Source: Telluria aromaticivorans (GTDB taxonomy: Bacteria > Pseudomonadota > Gammaproteobacteria > Burkholderiales > Burkholderiaceae_D). From it: a stretch of 64,000 bases of DNA. The notes under the pieces were generated by a model, which was not told the origin of the DNA, made no database searches, and worked only from the letters and a program-made list of their open reading frames with translations. The stretch covers positions 620,001 to 684,000 of the forward strand of contig NZ_JABAIV010000002.1 of assembly GCF_013003915.1 (NCBI RefSeq), in the 5' to 3' direction. Position numbers and translations under genes: made by a program. Positions 28,179-39,087 of this stretch are shown here, piece after piece; the stretch's first letter is position 1; the number at the start of each line of letters is the position of its first letter.

Positions 28179-28802
28179 CTACCTGGCAGCACGCAGACCT
28201 GCCATGTAGGTGGCCAACGTCGACTCCCCCTGCGCGACGAGATCGAAGCGCCTGTCCATCAGCAACCACGTGCGCACCAAGCCATCGATCATGATCCAGA
28301 TAGCGAGTGCTATCGCGTGTGGAGCGGCTGCCGGCCCGAGCAGCCCCGCTTCCCTGGCCAGCGTCAGGCGCCGCTCCGCATACGACATCCAGCCGCGCCG
28401 GATTTCTTGCCAGCGCCGCTGGGCGGCATCGCCATGGTCGAGGATCGTGGCGTTCAGCATCGCGATGCGAAATATGCGTTGCAAGCGCTCGTCGCCGGCG
28501 CTGCGGCGTAATGCGGCCAGCACGTGCGCATGCAGGGCGTCGAGCGGGTCAGCCGCACTCACCGGTTCGGACGGGTACTTGCCGACGTCCAGCGGCAGCG
28601 AAGCGCGTTCGCACATGAAAGCATCGAACACCGCCGCCTTGTCCTGGAAATGCCAGTAAATGGCGCCTCGTGTCACACCCGCAGCAATGGCGATGTCGTG
28701 CAGCGTGGCGCCGGCCACTCCAATGCCCGCAAATACGCGTTCAGCGGCGTCGAGTATGCCTTCGCGCGTCGCTGCCGCGTCCTCCTTGCATCTTCGGGCC
28801 AT
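28179..28802 (-). CDS. TetR-family regulator, AcrR/TtgR type
   Basis: A 207-residue regulator with the HTH GVTRGAIYWHFQDKAAVFDAF, which is characteristic of TetR repressors of RND pumps (AcrR, TtgR, MexR2-like). No pump gene is adjacent. Its start faces an intergenic region containing the perfect dyad TAACTAAAC-N11-GTTTAGTTA 135 bp upstream, its likely operator. The same dyad recurs before the outer-membrane barrel gene at 32589. Confidence 0.9.
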   Translation of the reverse strand: MARRCKEDAAATREGILDAAERVFAGIGVAGATLHDIAIAAGVTRGAIYWHFQDKAAVFDAFMCERASLPLDVGKYPSEPVSAADPLDALHAHVLAALRRSAGDERLQRIFRIAMLNATILDHGDAAQRRWQEIRRGWMSYAERRLTLAREAGLLGPAAAPHAIALAIWIMIDGLVRTWLLMDRRFDLVAQGESTLATYMAGLRAAR

Positions 28803-29101
28803 GGATGTCTCTTCTCGCTGTCGATGTTTCAGGGGCGCAGCTCGCTATCGCACCCTCCGCCAATGAGCTCCTGACCTGCTTTCTTGACATGACGGACCAC
28901 GGTCGGCGCCGCTTCACTTACCGGCACCCTCCGCTTTAACTAAACTATACCGTTTGGTTTAGTTATGTTAGACAGTCTGGCCGTTCGCGTCAAGTACCTT
29001 GTGACGGATCTTGTGGCCCTTGTGGCTGCACGCGTCTCGCGTTTTGGCTTGCAAACTTCTCCCGGAGCCGACCACTGGACCGGGGGAGCGGCACCATTTC
29101 T
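28803..29101. other. Intergenic region between TetR and LysR genes
   Basis: About 300 bp without a convincing gene. It contains the 29-bp dyad listed separately. A short open frame (28965-29288) begins within the dyad but has no ribosome-binding site, overlaps the LysR gene and resembles no family known to me. Confidence 0.6.
28937..28965. promoter_or_regulatory. 29-bp dyad operator, copy 1
   Basis: Perfect inverted repeat TAACTAAAC (28937-28945) and GTTTAGTTA (28957-28965) around TATACCGTTTG. The form is typical of TetR/AcrR operators, and the divergent neighbour is an AcrR-type gene. Confidence 0.75.
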
Positions 29102-30019
29102 TTATGCCGCCTGCGCCACGATACGCTCGCTGAAGATGTTTTCACCGAGAAAATCCAGGAAACGCCGCACGGCAGGCACCATCCCGCGGCGGGAAGGAAA
29201 TACTGCCAGCACTTGCATCGAGGATGGCGCCCAACCCGGAAGTACCGGCCTGAGCAGACCCCGGCGTACTTCGTCGATGCACATGTAGTCCGGCAGCGCG
29301 GTCATGCCGGTGCCCTGCAAAACGGCCAGTTTCAGCATGAGCAAATCGTCGGCCGTGTACACGGGGCGGTGCTGCAGCTCGAAGTCACTGCCGCCCGGAC
29401 CGGCCAGGGGCCAACTGGTACGCCCATCCAGTGCCGACATCGCGACCGTCGGCACCCGGTGCAGGTCTTCCGGCGACACCGGAGTGCCAACGCGTTCAAG
29501 CAGCTCGGGACTCGCGACCAATACAAACGATGTCCGCCCCAGGTTCTTTACCACCAGGCTACCGCTGTCGTCGGGGTTGAAGCGTACGCGCAACGCGACG
29601 TCGACTCCCTCTTGCACAAGGTCGACCACGCGATTGGTCACCTGCATTTCCAGGCGTACCTGCGGATGCGCCGCGATGAAACGAGGCAGGATGGGGCCGA
29701 GGGTTGTTTGTGCCAGGTTCACTGGGCAGGTAACGCGTACGGTCCCCCTCGGCTCGCTCTGCACGCGTGCGACTGCCTCGTTGGCAGCCTCTGCTTCCTC
29801 GCGCACGGCGATGCAATGGCGGTGATAGATTTCGCCCGCCTCGGTGAGCGACAGCTTGCGGGTTGTCCTTTGCAGCAGCCGCACACCCAAGCGGGCCTCG
29901 AGTTCGCTGATACGCCGCGACAACCTGGACTTGGGCACACCGAGACTACGGCCAGCCGGCGCGAACCCACCCCGATCCACCACTTCGGCGAAGAAAACCA
30001 TGTCGTTCAAATCGTGCAT
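29102..30019 (-). CDS. LysR-family transcriptional regulator
   Basis: A 305-residue LysR regulator with the N-terminal HTH (GGFAPAGRSLGVPKSRLSRRISELEARLGVRLLQ) and a complete effector domain. It belongs to the DsdC/CrgA-like group that often sits divergently from an oxidoreductase gene. Here the azoreductase gene begins 114 bp away on the other strand and is its probable target. The effector is unknown, perhaps a quinone or electrophile, by analogy. Confidence 0.92.
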   Translation of the reverse strand: MHDLNDMVFFAEVVDRGGFAPAGRSLGVPKSRLSRRISELEARLGVRLLQRTTRKLSLTEAGEIYHRHCIAVREEAEAANEAVARVQSEPRGTVRVTCPVNLAQTTLGPILPRFIAAHPQVRLEMQVTNRVVDLVQEGVDVALRVRFNPDDSGSLVVKNLGRTSFVLVASPELLERVGTPVSPEDLHRVPTVAMSALDGRTSWPLAGPGGSDFELQHRPVYTADDLLMLKLAVLQGTGMTALPDYMCIDEVRRGLLRPVLPGWAPSSMQVLAVFPSRRGMVPAVRRFLDFLGENIFSERIVAQAA

Positions 30020-30132
30020 CGTTCCACCAGTAGAACAGTCAAATTGTTTTCAGCCATCTTATCAGCGCATTGAGTCGGCTACACAATCTATTCGATGAGC
30101 GAGGAAACCGTCCTTGCCCGACAGGAGAAACC

Positions 30133-30780
30133 ATGAAGCTGCTACACATCGATTCGAGCCCGCTGGGCTCCGCCTCCATTTCGCGTGCTCTCAGCAGCAA
30201 GACCGTCGCCGCATGGAGCGCCAGCCACCCGGGGACCATTGTGGAGTACCTGGACCTGGCGCTGGACGCCCCTTCGCACCTGAACATGGACTCATTGGGC
30301 TTTAAGCTCGGCATCGATGCAGCGCAGCTCACGCCGGCCCAGAAACGGGAAAATGCGCTGTCCGAACTCCTCGTGAGCCAGTTTCTCGCCGCTGATGTCC
30401 TCGTGATCGGTGCGCCGATGTACAACTTCACCATCCCTAGCCAGCTGAAAGCCTGGATCGACCGCATCGCGCAGGCTGGCCGCACCTTCCGGTACACGCC
30501 GAACGGGCCTGAAGGGCTCGCCAAGGGCAAGACACTGATTGTGGTATCGACCCGCGGCAGCATGTATGCCGGCCTGCCTGTCGAAGTGGTGGATCATCAG
30601 GAAAGCTACCTCAAGACGGTATTTGGCTTCGTAGGCATCACCGATGTACGCTTCGTGCGCGCCGAGGGGCTGGCCATGGGCGAGCAGGGCAAGGCCAGGG
30701 CGCTCGCCGCGGCCGAAGCAGACATCAGCGCCCAAACGGGCCAGTCCGCCAACAACGCAATGGCAGAAGTCGTCGCCTGA
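30133..30780 (+). CDS. azoR: FMN-dependent NADH-azoreductase
   Basis: A 215-residue flavodoxin-fold enzyme with [20 protein letters not shown] (FMN phosphate loop) and [23 protein letters not shown], the signature of AzoR/AcpD. It reduces azo bonds and quinones with NAD(P)H in the cytoplasm. The start is the ATG at 30133 with AGGAGA upstream, not the earlier frame start. It is divergent from the LysR gene and followed 43 bp later by the pirin gene, a common trio in proteobacteria. Confidence 0.95.
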   Translation: MKLLHIDSSPLGSASISRALSSKTVAAWSASHPGTIVEYLDLALDAPSHLNMDSLGFKLGIDAAQLTPAQKRENALSELLVSQFLAADVLVIGAPMYNFTIPSQLKAWIDRIAQAGRTFRYTPNGPEGLAKGKTLIVVSTRGSMYAGLPVEVVDHQESYLKTVFGFVGITDVRFVRAEGLAMGEQGKARALAAAEADISAQTGQSANNAMAEVVA

Positions 30781-30823
30781 GACGGTAGCGGCGCCATAAA
30801 ACAGCCCTATTCAGGTGTGACAC

Positions 30824-31678
30824 ATGTCTACCATTAACAGACAAGTTCAGCGGGACGTGGCACGGATCGATCGTCCCGAGATCCAAATCGGGATGTCCGA
30901 TAAGCATCGGCTGCGTCCCCTCGTTCCGCCTGGGGACTGGGTTGGAAGCGATCCGTTTCTTCTCTTGGTGGAGGACTGGTTCCTTGAGAACGTCTTTGAC
31001 CGTCACCCGCACCGGGGCATCGAGACGGTGACGTACGTGATTGCGGGTGCGATCGAGCACTACGACAACCATGGAAACAAAGGACGTCTCAACCCTGGCG
31101 ACGTCCAGTGGCTGACGGCGGGGCGCGGCCTGATTCACAACGAACAGCCCGCCGACGGCCAGCTTGCTCATATCCTCCAGCTATGGGTCAACCTGCCCAG
31201 TGCGGACAAGCTCGTGCCCGCGCGTCATCAACATCTCCAGGCTGACACCGTCCCAGTGCGACGTGAGCACGGTGCCGAGGTGCGCGTCTTTTCCGGGAGC
31301 TCAGCCGGTGTGACTTCGCCCACCAAAAATTACGCCCCAGTGACGATGGTCGAGATCCGCCTCCAGCCTGGTGCTCGCATCGAGCAGGATCTTGCGGCCG
31401 GCTACAACGGCTTCGTCGTCGTGGTCGAGGGCAGTGGTGCCCTTGGGATATCGGGGGCTCACACCGGGAAAGGTGACCTTGCCTGGCTGACGCCCTGTGT
31501 CGAGCCGAGCAGGCTCACGCTGACCGGCGGCGACCAAGGCCTGCTGGCGCTGCTTTATGCCGGCAAGCCTCTTGGCGAGCCCGTCGCCGCACGGGGACCG
31601 TTCGTGATGAACACCGACGCGGAGCTGATTGCGGGTTTTGCCGAGTTCCGCGCCCAAGGTGAGCATTTCGGCCTGTGA
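30824..31678 (+). CDS. Pirin family protein
   Basis: A 284-residue bicupin. The N-terminal cupin shows the pirin metal ligands in FDRHPHRGIETVTYVIAGAIEHYDNHG and DVQWLTAGRGLIHNE. Bacterial pirins such as YhhW have quercetin dioxygenase activity in vitro, but the physiological role is usually unclear. It probably belongs to the same transcript as azoR. Confidence 0.93.
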   Translation: MSTINRQVQRDVARIDRPEIQIGMSDKHRLRPLVPPGDWVGSDPFLLLVEDWFLENVFDRHPHRGIETVTYVIAGAIEHYDNHGNKGRLNPGDVQWLTAGRGLIHNEQPADGQLAHILQLWVNLPSADKLVPARHQHLQADTVPVRREHGAEVRVFSGSSAGVTSPTKNYAPVTMVEIRLQPGARIEQDLAAGYNGFVVVVEGSGALGISGAHTGKGDLAWLTPCVEPSRLTLTGGDQGLLALLYAGKPLGEPVAARGPFVMNTDAELIAGFAEFRAQGEHFGL

Positions 31679-31746
31679 GGTAATACCAGCATCCGCCTCG
31701 GTCAGATCAGCTATGGACTGACCGCAAAGCTCGATATCTCTCCGAT

Positions 31747-32361
31747 CGAGTCGGTTGGCGCTGGCAGGCTTTTCTCTGGGAAGCGCTGCCGCTCGGTCCG
31801 TTCAATGCGAAAAATTTCCTGACCACGATATCCCTTGGATCGTCACGCTAGAAGCCTTGGCGCCGTTCCGTTGCACGCCGTTGCGGGAAGACGGCGACCC
31901 GGAAACCCTTGCCTATCGCCGCCCCGCCCGATGCCCCCGAGCACGGTGGTTTCGATATCCAGCTGGAAGTGTGGCTGACCACTAAAAGAGCGGCAACGAG
32001 GCGATGCGGCTGAGCCGTTCCAGCTGCCGGCATTCCTACAGGACGCTGGCGCAGATGGTGATCCACCATGCGCAGAGCGGCTGCAACCTGCGTCCGGCCG
32101 ACCTGCTCGGCACAGGCACGCAGTCCGGCCCGACGCTTGGCGAGGAAGGCTGCCTGCTCGAACTGAGCCAAGGCGGTAGGAAAGCCTGTGATACTGCCGA
32201 ACGGTGAATCACGCACCTTCCTGGAAGACGGCGACACGGCGGTCATGTATGGGTGGTGCGAGCGCGACGGATACGCGCGCATCGGCTTCGGCGAATGCCG
32301 GGGGCAGGTGCTGCTGGCCACCTCGTATGGGTATGCTGACGAACTCGAGCCAGACCGGTAG
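31747..32361 (+). pseudogene. fahA: Decayed fumarylacetoacetase gene, C-terminal half
   Basis: In successive frames of the plus strand the sequence reads as the C-terminal part of fumarylacetoacetase: LPLGPFNAKNFLTTIS, then PWIVTLEALAPFRC, then PEHGGFDIQLEVWLTT, then LAQMVIHHAQSGCNLRPADL, and finally FLEDGDTAVMYGW with ARIGFGECRGQVL. These segments align in order with FAH, but the frame changes at about 31835, 31920, 31990 and 32190, and the N-terminal half is missing. An apparent single-base loss breaks ISPW. The final TAG is at 32361. The gene is dead and no intact copy lies in the window. Its substrate pathway is tyrosine/homogentisate breakdown. Confidence 0.82.
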
Positions 32362-32490
32362 CTGGGCCGCTGTCAGAGGCATGATCTCGCCTGCGCCGTA
32401 CCTCCCACGGGCCGAGGAGTGCGGCCTTGCGAGATTACTGTTGGGCGATGGGCCGCGTTTCGAAATGCCACCGCGACCGCACAACATTTA

Positions 32491-32519
32491 TAACTAAACT
32501 GTACCGTTCGGTTTCGTTG
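32491..32519. promoter_or_regulatory. 29-bp dyad operator, copy 2
   Basis: TAACTAAAC, an 11-base centre TGTACCGTTCG and GTTTCGTTG. It matches the copy at 28937 at 25 of 29 positions, though its right arm is less perfect. It sits 70 bp upstream of the outer-membrane barrel start and probably controls it. Confidence 0.6.
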
Positions 32520-32588
32520 TGATATTATCTGTCCATCGCAATCGATTGAGCATTGCGAAAAAAGCGTAGAAAACGAAAGGAATTGGTA

Positions 32589-33167
32589 ATGAAAAAGGTC
32601 ATTCACACCCTGATCGCAGGCGCTGCGGTCGTGAGCGCAACGCAAGCCCAGGCAGGCAACACCGGACGTCCCTATATCGGCTTCGGCGCAGCAAGCGCGG
32701 ACCATGTTTATTCGGTGGGCAATATTGCAGGAACGAAGCTGGACAGCGATGGCTGGAAGGCATCGGGAAAGGTGTTCGGCGGCTTTGAATTCACCCCGAA
32801 TCTGGGTGTGGAAGCAGGTTATACAGATTTCCGCAGCGCGGACTTCAGCTACCGGGTCAATGGAAGTACTGTCAACGGCAGTTCCAAGGGCTATGGCGCG
32901 TACGTGGCGGCCAAGTACAACGTTCCGGTGAACCAGCAGTTCTCGGCTTACGGCAAGCTGGGTGTGGGCTACAGCGAACGCGAGATCGAGGCGAACCTCG
33001 GCCTGAACATCAAGGACCACGACACGGGCGCATATGCGGCCTTGGGTGTCGAGTACAAGCTGAACCCGCACATCGCTGCTGTCGCTGAATATGAGCGCTA
33101 CGGCAAGAGCAAAAACTATGGCGCCAAGGCCAACGTCGTCACCGTCGGCGTAAAATACAGTTTCTGA
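32589..33167 (+). CDS. Small outer-membrane beta-barrel protein (OmpX/OmpA-barrel type)
   Basis: A 192-residue protein with a signal peptide cut after TQAQA and eight predicted beta strands ending in the C-terminal aromatic signature VGVKYSF. Glycine- and tyrosine-rich strands (KVFGGFEFTPNLGVEAGYTDF, GAYAALGVEYKLNPHIAAVAEYERYG) fit the OmpA-like transmembrane domain. The start ATG (MKKVIHTLIAG) has AAAGGA upstream. Function is unspecified; it may be an adhesin or a stability protein of the outer membrane. The region just upstream holds dyad copy 2 and is AT-richer than average. Confidence 0.9.
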   Translation: MKKVIHTLIAGAAVVSATQAQAGNTGRPYIGFGAASADHVYSVGNIAGTKLDSDGWKASGKVFGGFEFTPNLGVEAGYTDFRSADFSYRVNGSTVNGSSKGYGAYVAAKYNVPVNQQFSAYGKLGVGYSEREIEANLGLNIKDHDTGAYAALGVEYKLNPHIAAVAEYERYGKSKNYGAKANVVTVGVKYSF

Positions 33168-33355
33168 TCACGCATGAATGATCCGGCTGGATGGGCGCCA
33201 TGCCTGGCCTGCCCCCGTACCTGCTGCCGCAGGTACGGCAATTCCCCTGCCCTTCCAAGTTACTGCCTTCGAGGCTGTCAATCCCTGCCTGAAAACGCGG
33301 TCACCAACCTCATATCGCACATCACGCTGACGTTGCAGCGGCATTCTCAGCACAA
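33168..33355. other. Intergenic region
   Basis: Roughly 190 bp between the barrel gene and the tRNA terminator. I see no gene and no strong repeat. Confidence 0.5.
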
Positions 33356-33356
33356 A

Positions 33357-33387
33357 CAAAAAAGGGGTTACGACATATCGTAACCCC
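33357..33387 (-). terminator. Intrinsic terminator of the tRNA-Ile gene
   Basis: On the minus strand a 10-bp stem (GGGGTTACGA with TCGTAACCCC, loop of four) is followed by six T residues. It lies just downstream of the tRNA. Confidence 0.9.
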
Positions 33388-33403
33388 TTGATCTTGCGGT
33401 ATT

Positions 33404-33482
<79 letters not shown>

Positions 33483-33618
33483 AGAAATCGGGACTGTGGC
33501 AGAAACAACACTCGCCACTTGCGTCCTGCGGTGCGGAACCGTGGAGCAGAGTGGCGAGAGGATATTGCCATTAGTACAGGTACGTCAAGCCTCAGTTACC
33601 AGCATGTGCAGCCAAGCC

Positions 33619-35889
<2,271 letters not shown>

Positions 35890-36102
35890 GGACGACTCAC
35901 ACTTTACGATGGTTAAAGATAAACTTTCTTGTTACCTTACATCACCCTGCAAGCAACTTCCGTTGCCTTGCTAACCTTAAATCCACACCCCCTTGAAACG
36001 TAAAAGGGTTTCAAAGGTTGCAATAGTTAGCGTTTTATTATAGCACGCACCCCTAGTTTTTCCAGTCGTGAAACCTGCCCTCCAGCACTATGTGGCGCAG
36101 GG
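35890..36102 (-). promoter_or_regulatory. dnaG-rpoD intergenic region with an extended -10 promoter
   Basis: An AT-rich gap. On the minus strand the perfect TATAAT at 36037-36042 is preceded by TGC, an extended -10, with a weak -35 (TGGAAA, 36059-36064). Downstream in the leader is an imperfect stem CCTTTGAAAC/GTTTCAAGG around 35994-36020 without a T-tract. It is probably the internal rpoD promoter with a structured leader. Confidence 0.7.
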
Positions 36103-37896
36103 TCAGCGAGGCGCCCTTTCCGCTACGGCTTCGCGGTCCAGGGCGTCCAGTTCGGCGGCGATTTCACGGTAGCGCGTTATCTGATCTGGGGTCATGCCGG
36201 AAGAAGACAACTGGTTAAGCTCCTTCTTTAAGGTGTCAACCTTAATTTGGCGCACAGCACTCATCAGGCAGATTCGATCGGCATCGAGATCCGATTCCGG
36301 TTCTGAGGCGATTTCCGAAATGATGCTGTCGTACTCCCCTGTCACTTCCTTGAGTTGTTGCGACAGTGCAGCAAAATTTCCGTGTTCTCCAAGCGCTTGC
36401 GCCACGCTCGCAAGGTAACGCAAGCTGTCGGCATCGTCCTGCCCCAGGAAGTCGAATGACTGCAGGATGGTCTCGTCCAGCAGCAAGGCCAGGTGCGGAT
36501 GCGACACGAGAATGCGCAGCATTTGCAAGGGCAAGCCCACTGGCTGGGGCCGGCCCTGGCGCGGCGGCGCCTTGCGGATGACCGATACCGGCTTGGATAA
36601 TTCGAACAACGCCTCGAGCTCCGCCGGGGTTGACTCCGTCAGGCTGGCCAGCCCGCGCACGATCTGCAGGCGCAGCGCGGTCGGCGTCATCGATTGCAGC
36701 AGCGGCTTGGCCTCGAACTGGGCATGGGCGCGGCCTTCCGGTGTGCTCAGGTCGTGCTCGGTGGTGACTTCGCGCAGCAGGAATTGCGACAGCGGCATCG
36801 CCTCGTTGATTTCCTGGGCGAAGGCGTCGCCGCCGCGCTCGCGCACGAAACTGTCCGGGTCGTGCTCTTGCGGCAGGAACAGGAATTTGATGGTCTTGTC
36901 GTCGGTTACTTGCGGCAGGCAGGCTTCCAGCGCGCGGCGCGCAGCGCGGCGGCCGGCCTTGTCGCCGTCGAAGCTGAAGACCACGGTGTCGGTCTGGCGC
37001 AGCAGCTTTTGCACGTGGGTGCTGGTGCAGGCGGTGCCGAGCGTGGCGACGGCCTGCGGGAAGCCGAGCTGGGCAAGTGCGACAACGTCCATATAGCCTT
37101 CGGTCACCAGTACATAGCCGGTGTCGCGGATGGACTGGCGCGCCTCGAACAGGCCGTACAGTTCCAGGCCCTTCTGGAACAGCGGGGTTTCCGGCGAGTT
37201 CAGGTATTTCGGTTCACCGCTGTCGAGCACGCGCCCGCCGAAGCCGATCACCTGCCCCTTGGTGTTACGGATCGGGAACATGATGCGCTCGCGGAAGCGG
37301 TCGTAGCGCTTCTTGTTGCCGCCGTCTTCATCGACCTTGTCGATCACCAGGCCGGACTCGACCAGCGCCAGCGCGTCGTAGTCGGGGAAGACCGAGCGCA
37401 GGTTGTCCCAGCCCGAAGGTGCGTAACCCATGCCGAAGCGGGCCGCGACCTCACCGGTCAGGCCGCGGTTCTTCAGGTAGGCGATGGCGTTGGGCGCCTC
37501 GCGCAGCTGGGCGCGGTAGAAAGTGCAGGCCTGGGTCAGCGCGTCGGTCATGGCCAGCGACTGGGCCTGCTGGGCGGCGCGCTGCTGCGGCGGGATCTTG
37601 TCGTCGGCCTCCGGCACCACCATGCCCACGCCCTGGGCCAGGTCCTTGACGGCATCGACGAAGCCCATGCCGGAATATTCGATCAGGAAGCCGATCGAGG
37701 TGCCGTGGGCGCCGCAGCCGAAGCAATGGTAGAACTGCTTGGTCGGGCTGACGGTGAAGCTGGGGGATTTTTCGTTGTGGAACGGGCACAGCCCCATGTA
37801 ATTGGCGCCGCCCTTTTTCAGCTGGACGTAACGGCCCACGATATCGACGATATCGACACGGTTGAGCAAATCGGTAATGAAGGATTGCGGAATCAC
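36103..37896 (-). CDS. dnaG: DNA primase DnaG
   Basis: A 597-residue primase that makes RNA primers at the replication fork. The N-terminal zinc ribbon is CPFHNEKSPSF with FYHCFGCGAHG. The RNA polymerase core includes the conserved RFRERIMFPIRNTKGQVIGFGGR and the Toprim domain VLVTEGYMDVVALAQ with VVFSFDGDKAGRRAA. The C-terminal helicase-binding domain is present (IKVDTLKKELNQL). The length is normal. It lies between yqeY and rpoD. Confidence 0.98.
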   Translation of the reverse strand: MIPQSFITDLLNRVDIVDIVGRYVQLKKGGANYMGLCPFHNEKSPSFTVSPTKQFYHCFGCGAHGTSIGFLIEYSGMGFVDAVKDLAQGVGMVVPEADDKIPPQQRAAQQAQSLAMTDALTQACTFYRAQLREAPNAIAYLKNRGLTGEVAARFGMGYAPSGWDNLRSVFPDYDALALVESGLVIDKVDEDGGNKKRYDRFRERIMFPIRNTKGQVIGFGGRVLDSGEPKYLNSPETPLFQKGLELYGLFEARQSIRDTGYVLVTEGYMDVVALAQLGFPQAVATLGTACTSTHVQKLLRQTDTVVFSFDGDKAGRRAARRALEACLPQVTDDKTIKFLFLPQEHDPDSFVRERGGDAFAQEINEAMPLSQFLLREVTTEHDLSTPEGRAHAQFEAKPLLQSMTPTALRLQIVRGLASLTESTPAELEALFELSKPVSVIRKAPPRQGRPQPVGLPLQMLRILVSHPHLALLLDETILQSFDFLGQDDADSLRYLASVAQALGEHGNFAALSQQLKEVTGEYDSIISEIASEPESDLDADRICLMSAVRQIKVDTLKKELNQLSSSGMTPDQITRYREIAAELDALDREAVAERAPR

Positions 37897-38177
37897 TAGA
37901 GGTACTCAGTGTTTGTCTAAGCTCAGATCAGACTATACCGCAGCGCTGACTGCAAATTGATTTATGACAAGGCAATTGCCACGGTGGAGTTGGCGTGTGG
38001 CGTGGATGCACAGTGCGAAAAATCACGCGGTGGAGCAAAGCATGAGCCGGTTGAACGCGCGGGCGGGAGACCCGCCCACCCTACGAAAAGCCGCACTCCG
38101 TAGGGTGGGCAATGCGTAATTCACGCCATTGGCGTGAATTACCTTGCCCACGCGGTCAACGAACGCTGGCAAACCGA
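37897..38177. other. dnaG-yqeY gap with an interspersed repeat
   Basis: The gap holds the dnaG promoter region (not resolved) and repeat copy R1, listed separately. No gene was seen. Confidence 0.6.
38051..38159. repeat. Interspersed repeat, copy R1
   Basis: Two modules back to back: TTGAACGCG, a GGGCGGG/CCCGCCC hairpin and CCACCCTAC (38051-38084), then GTAGGGTGGGC, a TAATTCACGCC/GGCGTGAATTA hairpin and CACGCGGTCAA (38100-38159). The module order is inverted compared with the other copies. Confidence 0.85.
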
Positions 38178-38627
38178 TCAGGCGCCAGTCAGCGCCTTCT
38201 TCACCAGCCCCGACACCACGGTCATGTCGGCCCGCCCGGCCAGCTTCGGCTTGAGCACGCCCATCACCTTGCCCATGTCCTGCGGGCCGGCAGCGCCAGT
38301 GGCGGCCACGGCGGCGGCGACTTCGGTTGCCACTTCTTCGTCCGACAGGCCGGCCGGCATGTAGGCCGACAGGATCACCAGCTCGGCTTTTTCGATATCG
38401 GCCAGGTCGGCACGGCCGCCCGCTTCAAACTGCGAAATCGAATCCTTGCGCTGCTTGATCATCTTTTCGATGATGGCCAGCACCTGGGTGTCGTCCAGCT
38501 CGATCTGCTCGTCCACTTCCTTGCGCTTGATGTCGGCAAGCATGAGGCGGATGGTGTTCAGGCGGCCGCTTTCCTTGGCGCGCATGGCGGCCTTCATGTC
38601 CTCGGTCAGTTGTGCTTTCAGGCTCAT
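38178..38627 (-). CDS. GatB/YqeY domain protein
   Basis: A 149-residue helical protein (MSLKAQLTEDMKAAMRAKESGRLNTIRLMLADIKRKEVDE) of the YqeY family, which shares the tRNA-binding tail domain of GatB but has no catalytic part. The conserved GKVMGVLKPKLAGRADM block is present near the C-terminus. It commonly sits between rpsU and dnaG, as here. Its role is unsettled, perhaps tRNA-related. Confidence 0.95.
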   Translation of the reverse strand: MSLKAQLTEDMKAAMRAKESGRLNTIRLMLADIKRKEVDEQIELDDTQVLAIIEKMIKQRKDSISQFEAGGRADLADIEKAELVILSAYMPAGLSDEEVATEVAAAVAATGAAGPQDMGKVMGVLKPKLAGRADMTVVSGLVKKALTGA

Positions 38628-38671
38628 GGGATCTCCGTCAGGGATAGGTAATAACGATGGGTATAAACGAA

Positions 38672-38703
38672 CAAAACCCGCCGCGGTAACAACCGGAGCG
38701 GGC
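38672..38703 (-). terminator. Intrinsic terminator after rpsU
   Basis: On the minus strand a CCCGC/GCGGG stem (arms at 38698-38702 and 38677-38681) encloses a shorter CCGGT/ACCG stem and is followed by TTTTG. It would reduce read-through from rpsU into yqeY. Confidence 0.7.
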
Positions 38704-38766
38704 TTGCGGACGCTCAGCGACTCGCCGGGACAGCGTCTGTCACCGGATCAAGCCGGCAGTGCCGTC

Positions 38767-38979
38767 TTAGTACAGTTTCTTAGGCAGTTGCTGGCTGCGG
38801 ATGCGCTTGTAGTGGCGCTTCACGGCAGCGGCCAGCTTACGCTTGCGCTCTGCGGTTGGCTTTTCGTAGAACTCGCGTGCGCGCAGTTCGGTCAGCAGAC
38901 CAGTTTTTTCGATAGTGCGCTTGAAGCGACGCATTGCGACTTCGAACGGCTCGTTTTCTTTAAGGCGGATAGTGGTCAT
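38767..38979 (-). CDS. rpsU: 30S ribosomal protein S21
   Basis: A 70-residue basic ribosomal protein ([41 protein letters not shown]). Length and sequence match S21 throughout. It heads the rpsU-yqeY-dnaG-rpoD block. Upstream on the minus strand TGCTAAACT is a plausible extended -10 element. Confidence 0.98.
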   Translation of the reverse strand: MTTIRLKENEPFEVAMRRFKRTIEKTGLLTELRAREFYEKPTAERKRKLAAAVKRHYKRIRSQQLPKKLY

Positions 38980-39087
38980 GTAAAAATGAAACCGTTGGAT
39001 TTATGAAGAACGAAAGTTTAGCATTGTTTGCGGATCAGTGGAAGGGTTTATCAACGTGTTCCGCAATTGCCACATGAGATCGGAGCC

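Noticed and set aside
28965..29288. Open frame of 107 codons starting in the 29-bp dyad
   Set aside because: No ribosome-binding site, no family resemblance, and overlap with the LysR gene.
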